Assembly: GCA_002331485.1 (NCBI GenBank)
Contig: DCYS01000025.1
Location: 1 to 63,888, forward strand
DNA: 63,888 nt
From: Flavobacteriales bacterium UBA2104
Lineage (GTDB): Bacteria; Bacteroidota; Bacteroidia; Flavobacteriales_D; Crocinitomicaceae
Direction of reading: 5' to 3'
A program made the position numbers and the translations under genes. Positions 52,925 through 61,530 of the stretch are shown piece after piece. The notes below the pieces were generated by a model. That model had not been told where the DNA came from. It ran no database searches and saw only the letters and a list, made by a program, of their open reading frames with translations. Position 1 is the stretch's first letter. Every line of letters begins with the position of its first letter.

Positions 52925-55900
52925 GTCGATTGTTTTTTAATTTTTCGTTCTTCTCTCCAGCTGTAAAGTACTGGAACAATGAAATAAGTTATTGATGCTA
53001 CGATCATCCCTCCAAATGCTGGAATTGCCATAGGCACCATAATATCTGCACCACGTCCCGTGGAAGTCAATACAGGTAACAAGGCAATGATGGTAGTCGC
53101 AGAAGTCATGATCGCAGGCTTAATTCTACGTTTTCCTGCTTCTACAACGGCATCTCGCACTGTAGAGATCGATTTGGTCTTGTTTCGGTCGAAACTTTGA
53201 TCCAGATAGGTTCCCATTAAGACACCATCATCTGTGGCAATACCAAACAGGGCAATGAATCCAACCCAGACCGCGACACTTAAGTTAACGGTCTTGATCT
53301 GGAAGAGATCGCGCATGTTCATTCCAAAGAAACTAAAGTTGAAGAACCAATCCTGACCATAGAGCCAGATCAGGATGAAGGCTCCACTGAATGCCATGGC
53401 AATACCAGCAAAGATCATTAGAGACGTGGATACTGATCTAAACTGAAAGTAAAGAATCAGGAATATGATCACGAGTACGATCGGAACAATGATCGATAAT
53501 CGTTTCTCCGCTCTCACTTGATTTTCGTAGTTACCCGAAAACTTGTAGCTTACATTTGGCGGCACTTCCAACTCTCCACTGTCGATCTGATCCTGAATGT
53601 AGCGCTTGGCTTCCTCCACTACTTCAACTTCAGAATATTTATCTAGTCTGTCAAAGAGTACGTAGCCTGTCAGGAACGTATTTTCACTCTTGATGACTTG
53701 TGGCCCTTTTACGTATTCGATATCAACGAGCTCGGTTAAAGGAACTTGTACACCTGTTGGCGTAGGAATAAAGACTTTCTCCAGCTGTTCAGGATCATCC
53801 CGCAATTCACGAGGATAACGTACTCTTACTGGGAAACGCTCTCTTCCTTCAACGGTTGAAGTCACTTGCATTCCACCAATAGCCGTTTCAATAACATTCT
53901 GTACATCTTTAATATTCAATCCATAACGAGCGATCTCATCACGATTGATGTCGAGATGTAAGTAGGGTTTCCCGACAATTCGATCAGCAAAGACTGCTTC
54001 TGATTTTACTTTGGGAACTTCTTTCAAAATAGTTTCCAGTTCGACTCCGAATTGCTCAATAGTCTTCAGATCAGGTCCGAAAACTTTAATTCCCATTGGT
54101 GCCCGCATTCCCGTTTGCAGCATAACCAATCGTGTTTCGATCGGCTGAAGTTTAGGAGCAGACGTTACTCCTGGAATCTTCGTTACTTTCACGATCTCCT
54201 CCCAGATGTCGTCAGGAGACTGGATCTTCTGTCTCCAGTTTCGATAATACTGACCATTTTCATCAGGAATGAGTTGATTCTTCTTTATTCCAGCTTCAAT
54301 GGCTTCCTTATTCGAATAAGACTTACCATTTTTCAATTCAAAATATCCTTCATCATTAACTTTGTATCGCTGACGGTGTCCCTTATCATTTACATGATAC
54401 TCCGGTTTGTAATTGATGATATTCTCATACATAGAAATCGGAGCAGGATCTAACGCAGATTCTACACGCCCCATCTTTCCGACAGCTAATTCTACTTCTG
54501 GAATATTGGCTAACAACATATCTAGTTGCTGCACGACCATTTTGTTGTGTTCCACGCCAGAATGTGGCATCGAAGTAGGCATGAGTAGAAAGCTTCCTTC
54601 ATCTAGCGAAGGCATGAACTCTTCTCCCAGTCCCGGGAACGTATGCACCAATCCGGACCATACCGACGTTGTTCGAATGTTCACTCCGACTTTGTCAAAC
54701 CCAGTGGCGATAAATCCAAACATAGTATTGAATCCTAACCAGATAGTTAACCCGAGAATCATCACGAATCCAGGGATAACCAGGAACTTTGCTTTATTGC
54801 GCAAACACCAGTTTAAGATACGTGAATAAAAGTATTCCAGTAAATAAAACAAGGTCAGGATCAAGCCGACGATCAGTGCAACAAATATGAAATTCATTAC
54901 GGTTGAGTTGGCCGGACCCAGTGGCATCCATTCTTTTGCCAGTAGCCAGACCACTGCTAATACCGTGACTATTATCGTCAGGTGTCGAATGAAAAAGTTG
55001 TTGCTCTGTGTATATTTTCGAACGAACCACGAAGCAGAAAGTGCTGTTAACGTTAATCCAGCCCAGGTATAGCCCATAAAAAGTGCTGTTATACCAAGGA
55101 CTATAAGTATCGCATTCGCTGCATACCCTTTTATGTTTCGTTTCATTTTAAATCCAAAGACCCAGTGTGCGATCGTTGGTAAAATGAACAACACGATGAT
55201 CACCGATGCCAGTAACGCAAACGTCTTGGTAAATGCCAGCGGTCGGAATAACTTCCCTTCTGCTGCCTCCATTGTAAACACGGGTATAAAGCTTACAATT
55301 GTCGTGGCTACTGCCGTTAATATGGCTGAACTCACTTCTGCTGAAGCATTGTAGATCGTTGTGATCAGTTTCTCACTTTTGTCTTTAGCGGCTTTAAGGT
55401 GCTTTACTATATTTTCTGAGAGTATGACGCCCAGATCGACCATGGTTCCAATAGCAATCGCAATACCGGAGAGTGCCACAATATTGGCCTCCACCCCGAA
55501 ATAACGCATCGCAATGAATACCATCAAAACAGCAATCGGTAAAACACTTGAAATAATCAGAGAAGCCCGTAGGTTCAATACCATCACGACCACCACGAGA
55601 ATGGTAATCAATAACTCCAGAGATAACGCTTCTTCCAAGGTCCCTAGTGTTTCATCGATTAACTCTGTACGATCGTAAAACGGTACAATGGTTAATTGAC
55701 TTTCTGTGCCATCGCTGAGGGTCTTTTTAGGTAATCCTCCAGAGATCTCTTTGATCTTGTCTTTTACGCTGGTGATAACCTTCTTTGGATTCGAACCATA
55801 TCGAGCGACAACCACTCCACCGACCACTTCTGCCCCATCTTTATCAAGCACTCCGCGTCGGGTCGCAGGTCCACGTGTAACTACACCAATATCTTTTACA

Positions 55901-56724
55901 CGAATTGGCGTATTATCCACCACATCGACTACCGCTTTTTCGATATCCTCAATCTCTTCAACATATCCAAGTCCTCGAACAAGGTATTCTGCCTTATTGA
56001 TCTCTATGGTTTTCGCCCCGACATCTTCGTTAGAACTTTTTACAGCCTTGACGACTTTGTCGAGTGGAATATCGTAGCTTTCCAACGCATCTGGGTTTAC
56101 ATCAATATGATATTCGTCGACATAACCTCCTATGGAGGCCACTTCGGAAACTCCCTCGACAGCATTCAATCCATATTTCACGTAAAAATCCTGAACAGTT
56201 CTTAACTCCTGTAGATCCCATCCTCCTGTTGGATTTCCTAGACTATCTCTTCCTTCTAACGTATACCAATATACCTGTCCAAGTGCCGTAGCGTCTGGAC
56301 CTAGAGTTGGTTGAACACCATCTGGCAAAATCCCTGAAGGCAATGAGTTTAGCTTTTCCAATATTCGAGATCTCGACCAGTAGAAATCGATATCTTCATT
56401 GAAAACAATATAAATACTACTAAATCCGAATACCGAAGAACTCCGGATAGATTTTACACCAGGAATCCCCAAAAGGGAGGTCGTTAGCGGATAGGTAATT
56501 TGATCTTCAATATCCTGAGGTGATCTTCCTTTCCACTGTGTAAAAACAATCTGTTGGTTTTCACCAATATCTGGAATCGCATCAACAGGTACAGGATCAG
56601 ATGGTAGATTACCCGTCTCCCAGTCAAAAGGAGCAGTTACAACTCCCCAAGCGATGAACAGGATCAGCAAGATCGTGGTCACCAGTTTATTCTCTAAAAA
56701 ATACTTTAAAACTTTATTCAGCAT
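52921..56724 (-). CDS. cusA: CusA-family heavy-metal efflux RND pump
   Basis: A 1267-aa inner-membrane RND pump driven by protons. The ATG at 56724 gives the usual MLNKVLKYFLENKLV start; a TTG at 56736 adds four residues. Visible parts: WKGRSPQDIEDQITYPLTTSLLGIPGVKSIRSSS in pieces, the TM4 motif GIAIAIGTMVDLGVILSEN, and FGIATDDGVLMGTYL. It carries a Bacteroidota-typical insert near residue 770-840 (VNDKGHRQRYKVNDEGYFEL). Methionine pairs for Cu(I)/Ag(I) relay are likely but were not mapped. First main gene of the cus set. Confidence 0.95.
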   Translation of the reverse strand: MLNKVLKYFLENKLVTTILLILFIAWGVVTAPFDWETGNLPSDPVPVDAIPDIGENQQIVFTQWKGRSPQDIEDQITYPLTTSLLGIPGVKSIRSSSVFGFSSIYIVFNEDIDFYWSRSRILEKLNSLPSGILPDGVQPTLGPDATALGQVYWYTLEGRDSLGNPTGGWDLQELRTVQDFYVKYGLNAVEGVSEVASIGGYVDEYHIDVNPDALESYDIPLDKVVKAVKSSNEDVGAKTIEINKAEYLVRGLGYVEEIEDIEKAVVDVVDNTPIRVKDIGVVTRGPATRRGVLDKDGAEVVGGVVVARYGSNPKKVITSVKDKIKEISGGLPKKTLSDGTESQLTIVPFYDRTELIDETLGTLEEALSLELLITILVVVVMVLNLRASLIISSVLPIAVLMVFIAMRYFGVEANIVALSGIAIAIGTMVDLGVILSENIVKHLKAAKDKSEKLITTIYNASAEVSSAILTAVATTIVSFIPVFTMEAAEGKLFRPLAFTKTFALLASVIIVLFILPTIAHWVFGFKMKRNIKGYAANAILIVLGITALFMGYTWAGLTLTALSASWFVRKYTQSNNFFIRHLTIIVTVLAVVWLLAKEWMPLGPANSTVMNFIFVALIVGLILTLFYLLEYFYSRILNWCLRNKAKFLVIPGFVMILGLTIWLGFNTMFGFIATGFDKVGVNIRTTSVWSGLVHTFPGLGEEFMPSLDEGSFLLMPTSMPHSGVEHNKMVVQQLDMLLANIPEVELAVGKMGRVESALDPAPISMYENIINYKPEYHVNDKGHRQRYKVNDEGYFELKNGKSYSNKEAIEAGIKKNQLIPDENGQYYRNWRQKIQSPDDIWEEIVKVTKIPGVTSAPKLQPIETRLVMLQTGMRAPMGIKVFGPDLKTIEQFGVELETILKEVPKVKSEAVFADRIVGKPYLHLDINRDEIARYGLNIKDVQNVIETAIGGMQVTSTVEGRERFPVRVRYPRELRDDPEQLEKVFIPTPTGVQVPLTELVDIEYVKGPQVIKSENTFLTGYVLFDRLDKYSEVEVVEEAKRYIQDQIDSGELEVPPNVSYKFSGNYENQVRAEKRLSIIVPIVLVIIFLILYFQFRSVSTSLMIFAGIAMAFSGAFILIWLYGQDWFFNFSFFGMNMRDLFQIKTVNLSVAVWVGFIALFGIATDDGVLMGTYLDQSFDRNKTKSISTVRDAVVEAGKRRIKPAIMTSATTIIALLPVLTSTGRGADIMVPMAIPAFGGMIVASITYFIVPVLYSWREERKIKKQST

Positions 56725-56736
56725 GAATTCATACAA

Positions 56737-56818
56737 TTACAATGAACAATACAACGTTCCAGCAACGTGATCGTCGCCTAAGTAAAATGCGCTGAGGATA
56801 ACTCAGCATGTATGAATT
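56737..56818. other. Gap with small hairpin before cusA
   Basis: GCTGAG (56791-56796) and CTCAGC (56802-56807) form a short hairpin without a T-tract. GTATGAATTC at 56810-56819 is the exact reverse complement of GAATTCATAC at 56725-56734 near the cusA start, so a long-range stem over the start region is possible. Confidence 0.35.
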
Positions 56819-57211
56819 CTACAGTCGGAAAACCTGGTGCATCACGGTAATATCCCGTTCGACCAGTGGTGGTGAATAAGCTACTAAACGATTAGAACTT
56901 TCAGGTGCGACGAAAAGATTAGAATTAACTTCACCAGGAGTAGCTACAATAGTCTTTAACGTAGAAATTTCCTGTGCGGTATTCTCTTTATAATCCTCGT
57001 CTAAGGAAAGCGTATAATATTCGTTCGAACAACAGTTTTTGGATATAACTCCATCTGTAGGACTGTCGCAATCGTCAGCAGAAGTGTCCTCCATTCCGCA
57101 CCCAACATCAGCTTTTCCAAGCGAAATTGATGTTTCAACAGCCTCTCCTCCACAATAATGGGTAGAGAACGTTAAACTCATGTTTACCACGAGTAACAAA
57201 GCTGCTAGCAA
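56819..57211 (-). pseudogene. HYC/CC/PP-type small protein with in-frame stop at codon 4
   Basis: A 130-aa frame of the Bacteroidota 'HYC_CC_PP' type that often precedes copper efflux genes: HYCGG after the signal, KNCCSNEYYTL in the middle, and YSPPLVERDI near the end. The natural start seems to be ATG ATG AAA at 57235-57227, but the next codon is TAA (57226-57224), followed in frame by codons for VSAILLAALLLVVNMSLTFS, a perfect signal peptide. A single base change (A to T in an AAA codon) would explain this. Translation would have to restart, for example at the TTG at 57211. So either a recent nonsense mutation, a sequencing error or a leaky start. Listed as pseudogene with that doubt. Confidence 0.6.
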
Positions 57212-57262
57212 TATGGCTGATACTTATTTCATCATTTACGTTCTTCGAAATTATGAAAAAAT

Positions 57263-57292
57263 AATCAGTTGACCTATTCCCAAAAACTGATT
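57263..57292 (-). terminator. Terminator of the multicopper oxidase gene
   Basis: AATCAGTT (57263-57270) pairs with AACTGATT (57285-57292); on the minus strand ATTTTTT follows. It lies about 30 bp after the oxidase stop, so the cus set downstream probably has its own promoter between here and 57235 (TAATTTCG near 57250 is a one-mismatch -7 box). Confidence 0.75.
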
Positions 57293-57319
57293 TTAGTTAG
57301 GAAACCGAAAAGATAATTA

Positions 57320-58999
57320 CTAGTAAAGTACTAGTTTTCTGCTATTTCCGTTTTCATCCGTGATAAAGTAAACCCCGGGTTGAGCATTAAGATCGATGTT
57401 TACAACACCTTCTGCTTCAACCGTTCTAATCAATTTACCTGAAGCATCCGTAATATTTAAAGTAGATTTTTTCTCTACATCAATCGTTAATGAACCACTT
57501 GAAGGATTTGGATAAATGTTCCATGTTGGTCCTTCGATCGTTTCGAGGCTTGCGTTTGGATCTGTTACCAGAAACTGTCCCATCATACCGTCATCTTCAT
57601 GCGTTAACATGTGGCAGTGATACATGTATGGAACCGTATCACTAGTATGTTCTGTGAACTTGGCAATAAAACGTACATTTCCCATTCCGGCTGGTACCAT
57701 GACTACATCATTATAGCCTTGCAACTCCGGAGGTGGAGGATTCCCATTGATATCCAGAATAAAGAACTGTACATCGTGAATATGGAAAGGGTGTCCGATA
57801 GGCGTTTGATTCGTCAACGACCAGATCTCCGTGTTATTCAAGGGTATCGTGTAGTTAATTGTATTCATATCAAATGATGAACCATTGATCAGGAAGGGTC
57901 CGCTCAAATCTCCCATCTGACCGGCAGAAGTGAAAGTTAACGTTCTGGTTACATCTGCATCCGCCTCTTGTATTGGTGTAAATGACGCCAGTGAAGATGG
58001 AATTGTTTGAATTGGATTAGCAGTAGCTGCCGTCACATTAATATCCAGTAATTGATAATCGTTTCCATTTAATGGGTTACTCGTGTAGTCCGGTAAAGAT
58101 CCTGTTGCTCCAGGTCCCATTCCCGGTTGAGATGCACCGTACAAAGCATTGGGTAATTCAGATGCAAAACTCATCAATTGAAAGTTATCGCCCTGGCTAG
58201 TCGTTAGATCTACCAAAATATCAGCGCGTTGTCCAGGAGCTATTCTATAACGTGTCATGTTCACGGGAGCAGAAAGCAATCCACCATCAGTTCCGATCAA
58301 TGAGAACGAGCGGTTATCAGAGAAACCAAGCTCCATTACACGTTGAGAAGATCCATTCAATACGCGGAGACGAACTACCTGAGCCGGGAAATCTGTTACG
58401 GCATCTACGGTTCCATTAACCATTACAGAGGTATCCAAATCTGTGTGTACCAGAATCTGGCCATTCGCATCAAAACCTTTTGTTTGAAGAACTAGTGGGA
58501 ATTCATCCACTCCATAATCCATCGGTAAATTCAACCCAGCTTCTTCACTGTCTCTCACTAAGATCATCCCCGCTATTCCTTTTGAAACGTGTTTATCCGT
58601 TTGCATGTGCAAATGAGGATGATACCAATACGTTCCAGCTTTATCTAAAACTTCAAATTGTGGATTCCATGAATCATTAGGCTGAATCACTGTGTGTGGC
58701 CCTCCGTCATTTTCAGGAGACACATGCAGTCCATGCCAGTGTATCGTTGTGGAATCTGTTAGTTGGTTATCTACTGTAATACTCACGTTATCTCCCTGAT
58801 TCATGATCACTGTAGGTCCCAATAGCGAACCATTCGCTCCCATTGTGTTGGTTGTAACACCATTGTAGAATTGAGTTGTTCCCTCTTGCAGGGTAAGGTT
58901 AATTGCTGTATTGGTTATTGCCGTTGGAATATTCAGTGGGTTCTGACCGATTGAGAAAAAACCAAATAACAAGACTAGTAGAGCCAATGTAAATTTCAT
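57320..58999 (-). CDS. Multicopper oxidase with T9SS sorting domain
   Basis: A 559-aa exported oxidase of the CueO/CopA/bilirubin-oxidase kind, likely converting Cu(I) to less toxic Cu(II). The signal peptide is LALLVLLFGFFSIGQ. Copper sites: HWHGLH (87-92), WYHPHLH (125-131), HPFHIHD near 404 and YHCHMLTHEDDGMMG near 458, so type 1, 2 and 3 coppers are complete. The C-terminal 75 residues are a T9SS domain (NIYPNPSSGSLTIDV...), which should send it to the outside of the cell instead of the periplasm. A CRP/FNR-like dyad lies about 50 bp upstream. It has its own terminator. Confidence 0.94.
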   Translation of the reverse strand: MKFTLALLVLLFGFFSIGQNPLNIPTAITNTAINLTLQEGTTQFYNGVTTNTMGANGSLLGPTVIMNQGDNVSITVDNQLTDSTTIHWHGLHVSPENDGGPHTVIQPNDSWNPQFEVLDKAGTYWYHPHLHMQTDKHVSKGIAGMILVRDSEEAGLNLPMDYGVDEFPLVLQTKGFDANGQILVHTDLDTSVMVNGTVDAVTDFPAQVVRLRVLNGSSQRVMELGFSDNRSFSLIGTDGGLLSAPVNMTRYRIAPGQRADILVDLTTSQGDNFQLMSFASELPNALYGASQPGMGPGATGSLPDYTSNPLNGNDYQLLDINVTAATANPIQTIPSSLASFTPIQEADADVTRTLTFTSAGQMGDLSGPFLINGSSFDMNTINYTIPLNNTEIWSLTNQTPIGHPFHIHDVQFFILDINGNPPPPELQGYNDVVMVPAGMGNVRFIAKFTEHTSDTVPYMYHCHMLTHEDDGMMGQFLVTDPNASLETIEGPTWNIYPNPSSGSLTIDVEKKSTLNITDASGKLIRTVEAEGVVNIDLNAQPGVYFITDENGNSRKLVLY

Positions 59000-59048
59000 A
59001 AGCAGTTTAATTTAAACTTTAAAAATAGTTTTAATGGTCAAAGCCCTA

Positions 59049-59064
59049 TGTAACATTTGTTACA
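59049..59064. promoter_or_regulatory. CRP/FNR-like dyad upstream of the multicopper oxidase
   Basis: TGTAACATTTGTTACA: 6-bp perfect arms TGTAAC/GTTACA around ATTT, matching the TGTnA-N6-TnACA plan of CRP/FNR-family sites. It lies 50 bp before the oxidase ATG at 58999 and 89 bp before the rightward gene at 59153, so either could be regulated. Confidence 0.5.
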
Positions 59065-59152
59065 GAACCTACCAAAACAACTCAATTTAAAAGAATTATG
59101 AATAAAGCAGATTACTGTCATATATCTTTTTTTAACTATCTTGACAATCGTT

Positions 59153-59896
59153 ATGAGTAATAATTCAAAAAATATTTTCAGTTCTTACTGGTTTGTGTCG
59201 GGACTCATTATTTTGCTGATGAATGATTTCTTTCTAAAGGAAACCTTTCACAACTGGTTTACTGGTAAACTCTCTGATTTCGCCGGACTATTTGTTTTTG
59301 CACTATTTTGGATTGCATTATTTCCCAAACACAAGCTGAAAGTGCTTATCACAACAGGCATCATCTTTATACTATGGAAGTCTCCCTTAAGCCAGTCATT
59401 CATTGACGGTTTCAATAGTATGAACTTCTTTGCCATCGATCGTGTGGTGGATTTCACCGACTTACTTGCACTTTCGATTCTACCTCTTGCTTTTCTGGTT
59501 GCCCATAGAACGCCAGGGTTAAGAAAACTGCGATTATCTCCAAGTATCCCTATTGTCGCTGCTGCATTCGCTTTTGGGGCTACAAGTTATTCTACAAATG
59601 AAGAGCTGAATAAGTCGTATACAGTGAATACACCTAAAGACTCTCTTTTGAATCGCTTAAATCGTCTGGATAGTGTTAGTATTCTAAAAAATAATGCTTT
59701 AGATACAATCGATGTTTCCATTCAAAATGAACTGTGTCATGATAACATAAATGTAAAATTGACAGTTTCTGAGATTAACGAAAGTACTACAGCAATTACG
59801 ATTTTAAATGCTACACATCCCTGTCCAAGAAAAGAGGTAAAAGAGAAAGATATACTCGAAAGCTTCGAAAACAGGATTGTTAATAATCTGAAATAA
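59153..59896 (+). CDS. Hypothetical membrane protein
   Basis: A 247-aa protein from the ATG at 59153 (a TTG at 59141 adds four residues). Four membrane segments occupy the first 135 residues (FVSGLIILLMNDFFL, FAGLFVFALFWIALF, VLITTGIIFILW, LLALSILPLAFLVA), with the distinctive TGKLSDFAGLF motif that recurs in uncharacterised bacterial membrane proteins. A further hydrophobic segment (IPIVAAAFAFGATSY) leads into an outer soluble tail with strands. Function is unknown. The next gene, a DHFR-like reductase, starts 8 bp downstream and is probably co-transcribed. Confidence 0.7.
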   Translation: MSNNSKNIFSSYWFVSGLIILLMNDFFLKETFHNWFTGKLSDFAGLFVFALFWIALFPKHKLKVLITTGIIFILWKSPLSQSFIDGFNSMNFFAIDRVVDFTDLLALSILPLAFLVAHRTPGLRKLRLSPSIPIVAAAFAFGATSYSTNEELNKSYTVNTPKDSLLNRLNRLDSVSILKNNALDTIDVSIQNELCHDNINVKLTVSEINESTTAITILNATHPCPRKEVKEKDILESFENRIVNNLK

Positions 59897-59904
59897 GGTT
59901 AAAA

Positions 59905-60447
59905 ATGAAAAATAAAGTATTCGTTGCAACAAGTATCGATGGATACATCGCGGATAAAAATGGAGACATTGATTTTCTACATTCCATTCCTAATCCTGAA
60001 GGAGATGACATGGGGTATTCTGAGTTTATGGAGGATGTAGATGCGCTTATCATGGGGCGAACGACCTTTGAAACAGTTTGTAATTTTGACGTGCCCTGGC
60101 CTTATGACAAACCTGTTTTTGTATTGAGTAATAGCCTGGAGAAAATCGCCCCCGAATATAAAGAGAAAGCAACGTTGGTAAATGGATCGCTAAATTCAAT
60201 CCTGGATCAGATTCATAAAAAAGGTTACCACAACTTATATATCGATGGTGGTAAAACCATTCAAAGTTTCTTGAAGGAAGAGTTGATCGATGAAATAACC
60301 ATAACGATTATTCCTGTGCTATTGGGAGGAGGTACTTCTCTATTTGGTAAGCTAGACAAAAAACAACGATTTAGATGTGTAGAAACGAAGAGGTATTTGG
60401 ATCAGGTAGTGCAAAATCATTTTAAAAAAGTTATCAAATCGGAATAA
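59905..60447 (+). CDS. Dihydrofolate reductase / RibD C-terminal family protein
   Basis: A 180-aa cytoplasmic oxidoreductase of the RibD_C/DHFR-like family: FVATSIDGYIADKNGDIDFL at the N-terminus, DALIMGRTTFETV (NADPH-binding region), YDKPVFVLSNS, NLYIDGGKTIQSFL and EITITIIPVLLGGGTSLF near the end. Stand-alone members of this family are mostly uncharacterised; true folate reductase activity is not certain. It follows the membrane protein by 8 bp. Confidence 0.9.
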   Translation: MKNKVFVATSIDGYIADKNGDIDFLHSIPNPEGDDMGYSEFMEDVDALIMGRTTFETVCNFDVPWPYDKPVFVLSNSLEKIAPEYKEKATLVNGSLNSILDQIHKKGYHNLYIDGGKTIQSFLKEELIDEITITIIPVLLGGGTSLFGKLDKKQRFRCVETKRYLDQVVQNHFKKVIKSE

Positions 60448-60537
60448 ACTCTGTTTTGATTTTGTTCTTCTTATTAAAACAAAGATTTATTAACCTTATA
60501 AGTACTCTATACATTCTTCATTCAAACATTAGAATTG

Positions 60538-60545
60538 TAACTTTG
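60538..60545 (+). promoter_or_regulatory. -7 box close to the second endonuclease start
   Basis: TAACTTTG matches TAnnTTTG but ends only 5 bp before the ATG at 60551. If used, the transcript would be nearly leaderless; otherwise the match is by chance. No -33 box was seen. Confidence 0.35.
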
Positions 60546-60550
60546 CCTAT

Positions 60551-61501
60551 ATGAATAACGGATTTCGTAAAATAGTTGCTGTTTTTTCAATAGTAGTAAT
60601 TAGTGTAACAACGTCTTATACTCAAATTCCACCCGGCTATTATTCTTCTGCAAATGGGTTAACTGGAAATGCATTGAAAAGTGCCTTAAATGATATCATT
60701 GATAATCATATTGAATTCCCCTACTCTAGTTCAAATACTGATGTTTGGGATATATTAAAGGAAACAGATCAGGATACGATCAACCCGAACAATGTGAGTT
60801 TATTTTATTCTGGATGGACACTCAATGCCGCTCAAGAATACGACGGTGGGAATGGATGGAATCGCGAACATGTATGGGCGAAATCGCATGGTGATTTTGG
60901 AACTTCTCCCGGACCGGGGACAGATGTTCATGCGCTGAGACCTACAGATATTAGTATCAATGGTGCTCGAGGAAATCGTTGGTTTGATGAAGGTGATCAG
61001 CAATACGTGGATCCGGATGGGACAACAGACTGTTATATCGGAACAACAGAAGATGTATGGGAACCCCGCGATAAAGTAAAAGGAGATGTTGCGCGGATGA
61101 TCTTCTACATGGCCACACGTTACGAAGGTGAAAACGGCGAGTTAGATTTAGAAATCATTGATTACCTGCCTTCCAGCAATACTTCTGATCCAATTCATGC
61201 AAAATTATCAACATTGCTTCAATGGCACATTGAGGATCCTGTAGATGATTGGGAGCGCAACAGAAATGATATTATTTATTACAATTATCAAGAGAATCGT
61301 AATCCTTTTATTGATCATCCTGAATACGTAGAAGAAATCTGGCAAAGTACTGCTGAAATAACTGAGAGTAACACTACAACGGAGGTGAAATTATTGAGGG
61401 TTATTGACTTTTTAGGTCGAGAGGTTGACGTAAAACCAGGAGTACCTCAATTGTACCTTTATTCGGATGGTAGTGTAGTGAAGCGAGTGATTAGTGAATA
61501 A
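60551..61501 (+). CDS. Secreted endonuclease I
   Basis: A 316-aa extracellular nuclease with signal peptide VVISVTTSYTQ, then the endonuclease I domain: IPPGYYSSANGLTGNALKSALNDII in parts, WNREHVWAKSHGDFG (catalytic His), GTDVHALRPTDISINGARGN and GDVARMIFYMATRYEG. It is shorter than the nuclease at 11589, with no extra binding domains. The last 35 residues (LLRVIDFLGREV, YLYSDGSVVKRVISE) do not form a full T9SS domain but match a short 'ILGRe.....y.YsDGsv.k' tail seen at the end of many Bacteroidota secreted proteins. It is a paralogue of the operon nuclease. Confidence 0.92.
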   Translation: MNNGFRKIVAVFSIVVISVTTSYTQIPPGYYSSANGLTGNALKSALNDIIDNHIEFPYSSSNTDVWDILKETDQDTINPNNVSLFYSGWTLNAAQEYDGGNGWNREHVWAKSHGDFGTSPGPGTDVHALRPTDISINGARGNRWFDEGDQQYVDPDGTTDCYIGTTEDVWEPRDKVKGDVARMIFYMATRYEGENGELDLEIIDYLPSSNTSDPIHAKLSTLLQWHIEDPVDDWERNRNDIIYYNYQENRNPFIDHPEYVEEIWQSTAEITESNTTTEVKLLRVIDFLGREVDVKPGVPQLYLYSDGSVVKRVISE

Positions 61502-61530
61502 CTATGAGCTAAACTAACTAACAAATTACT

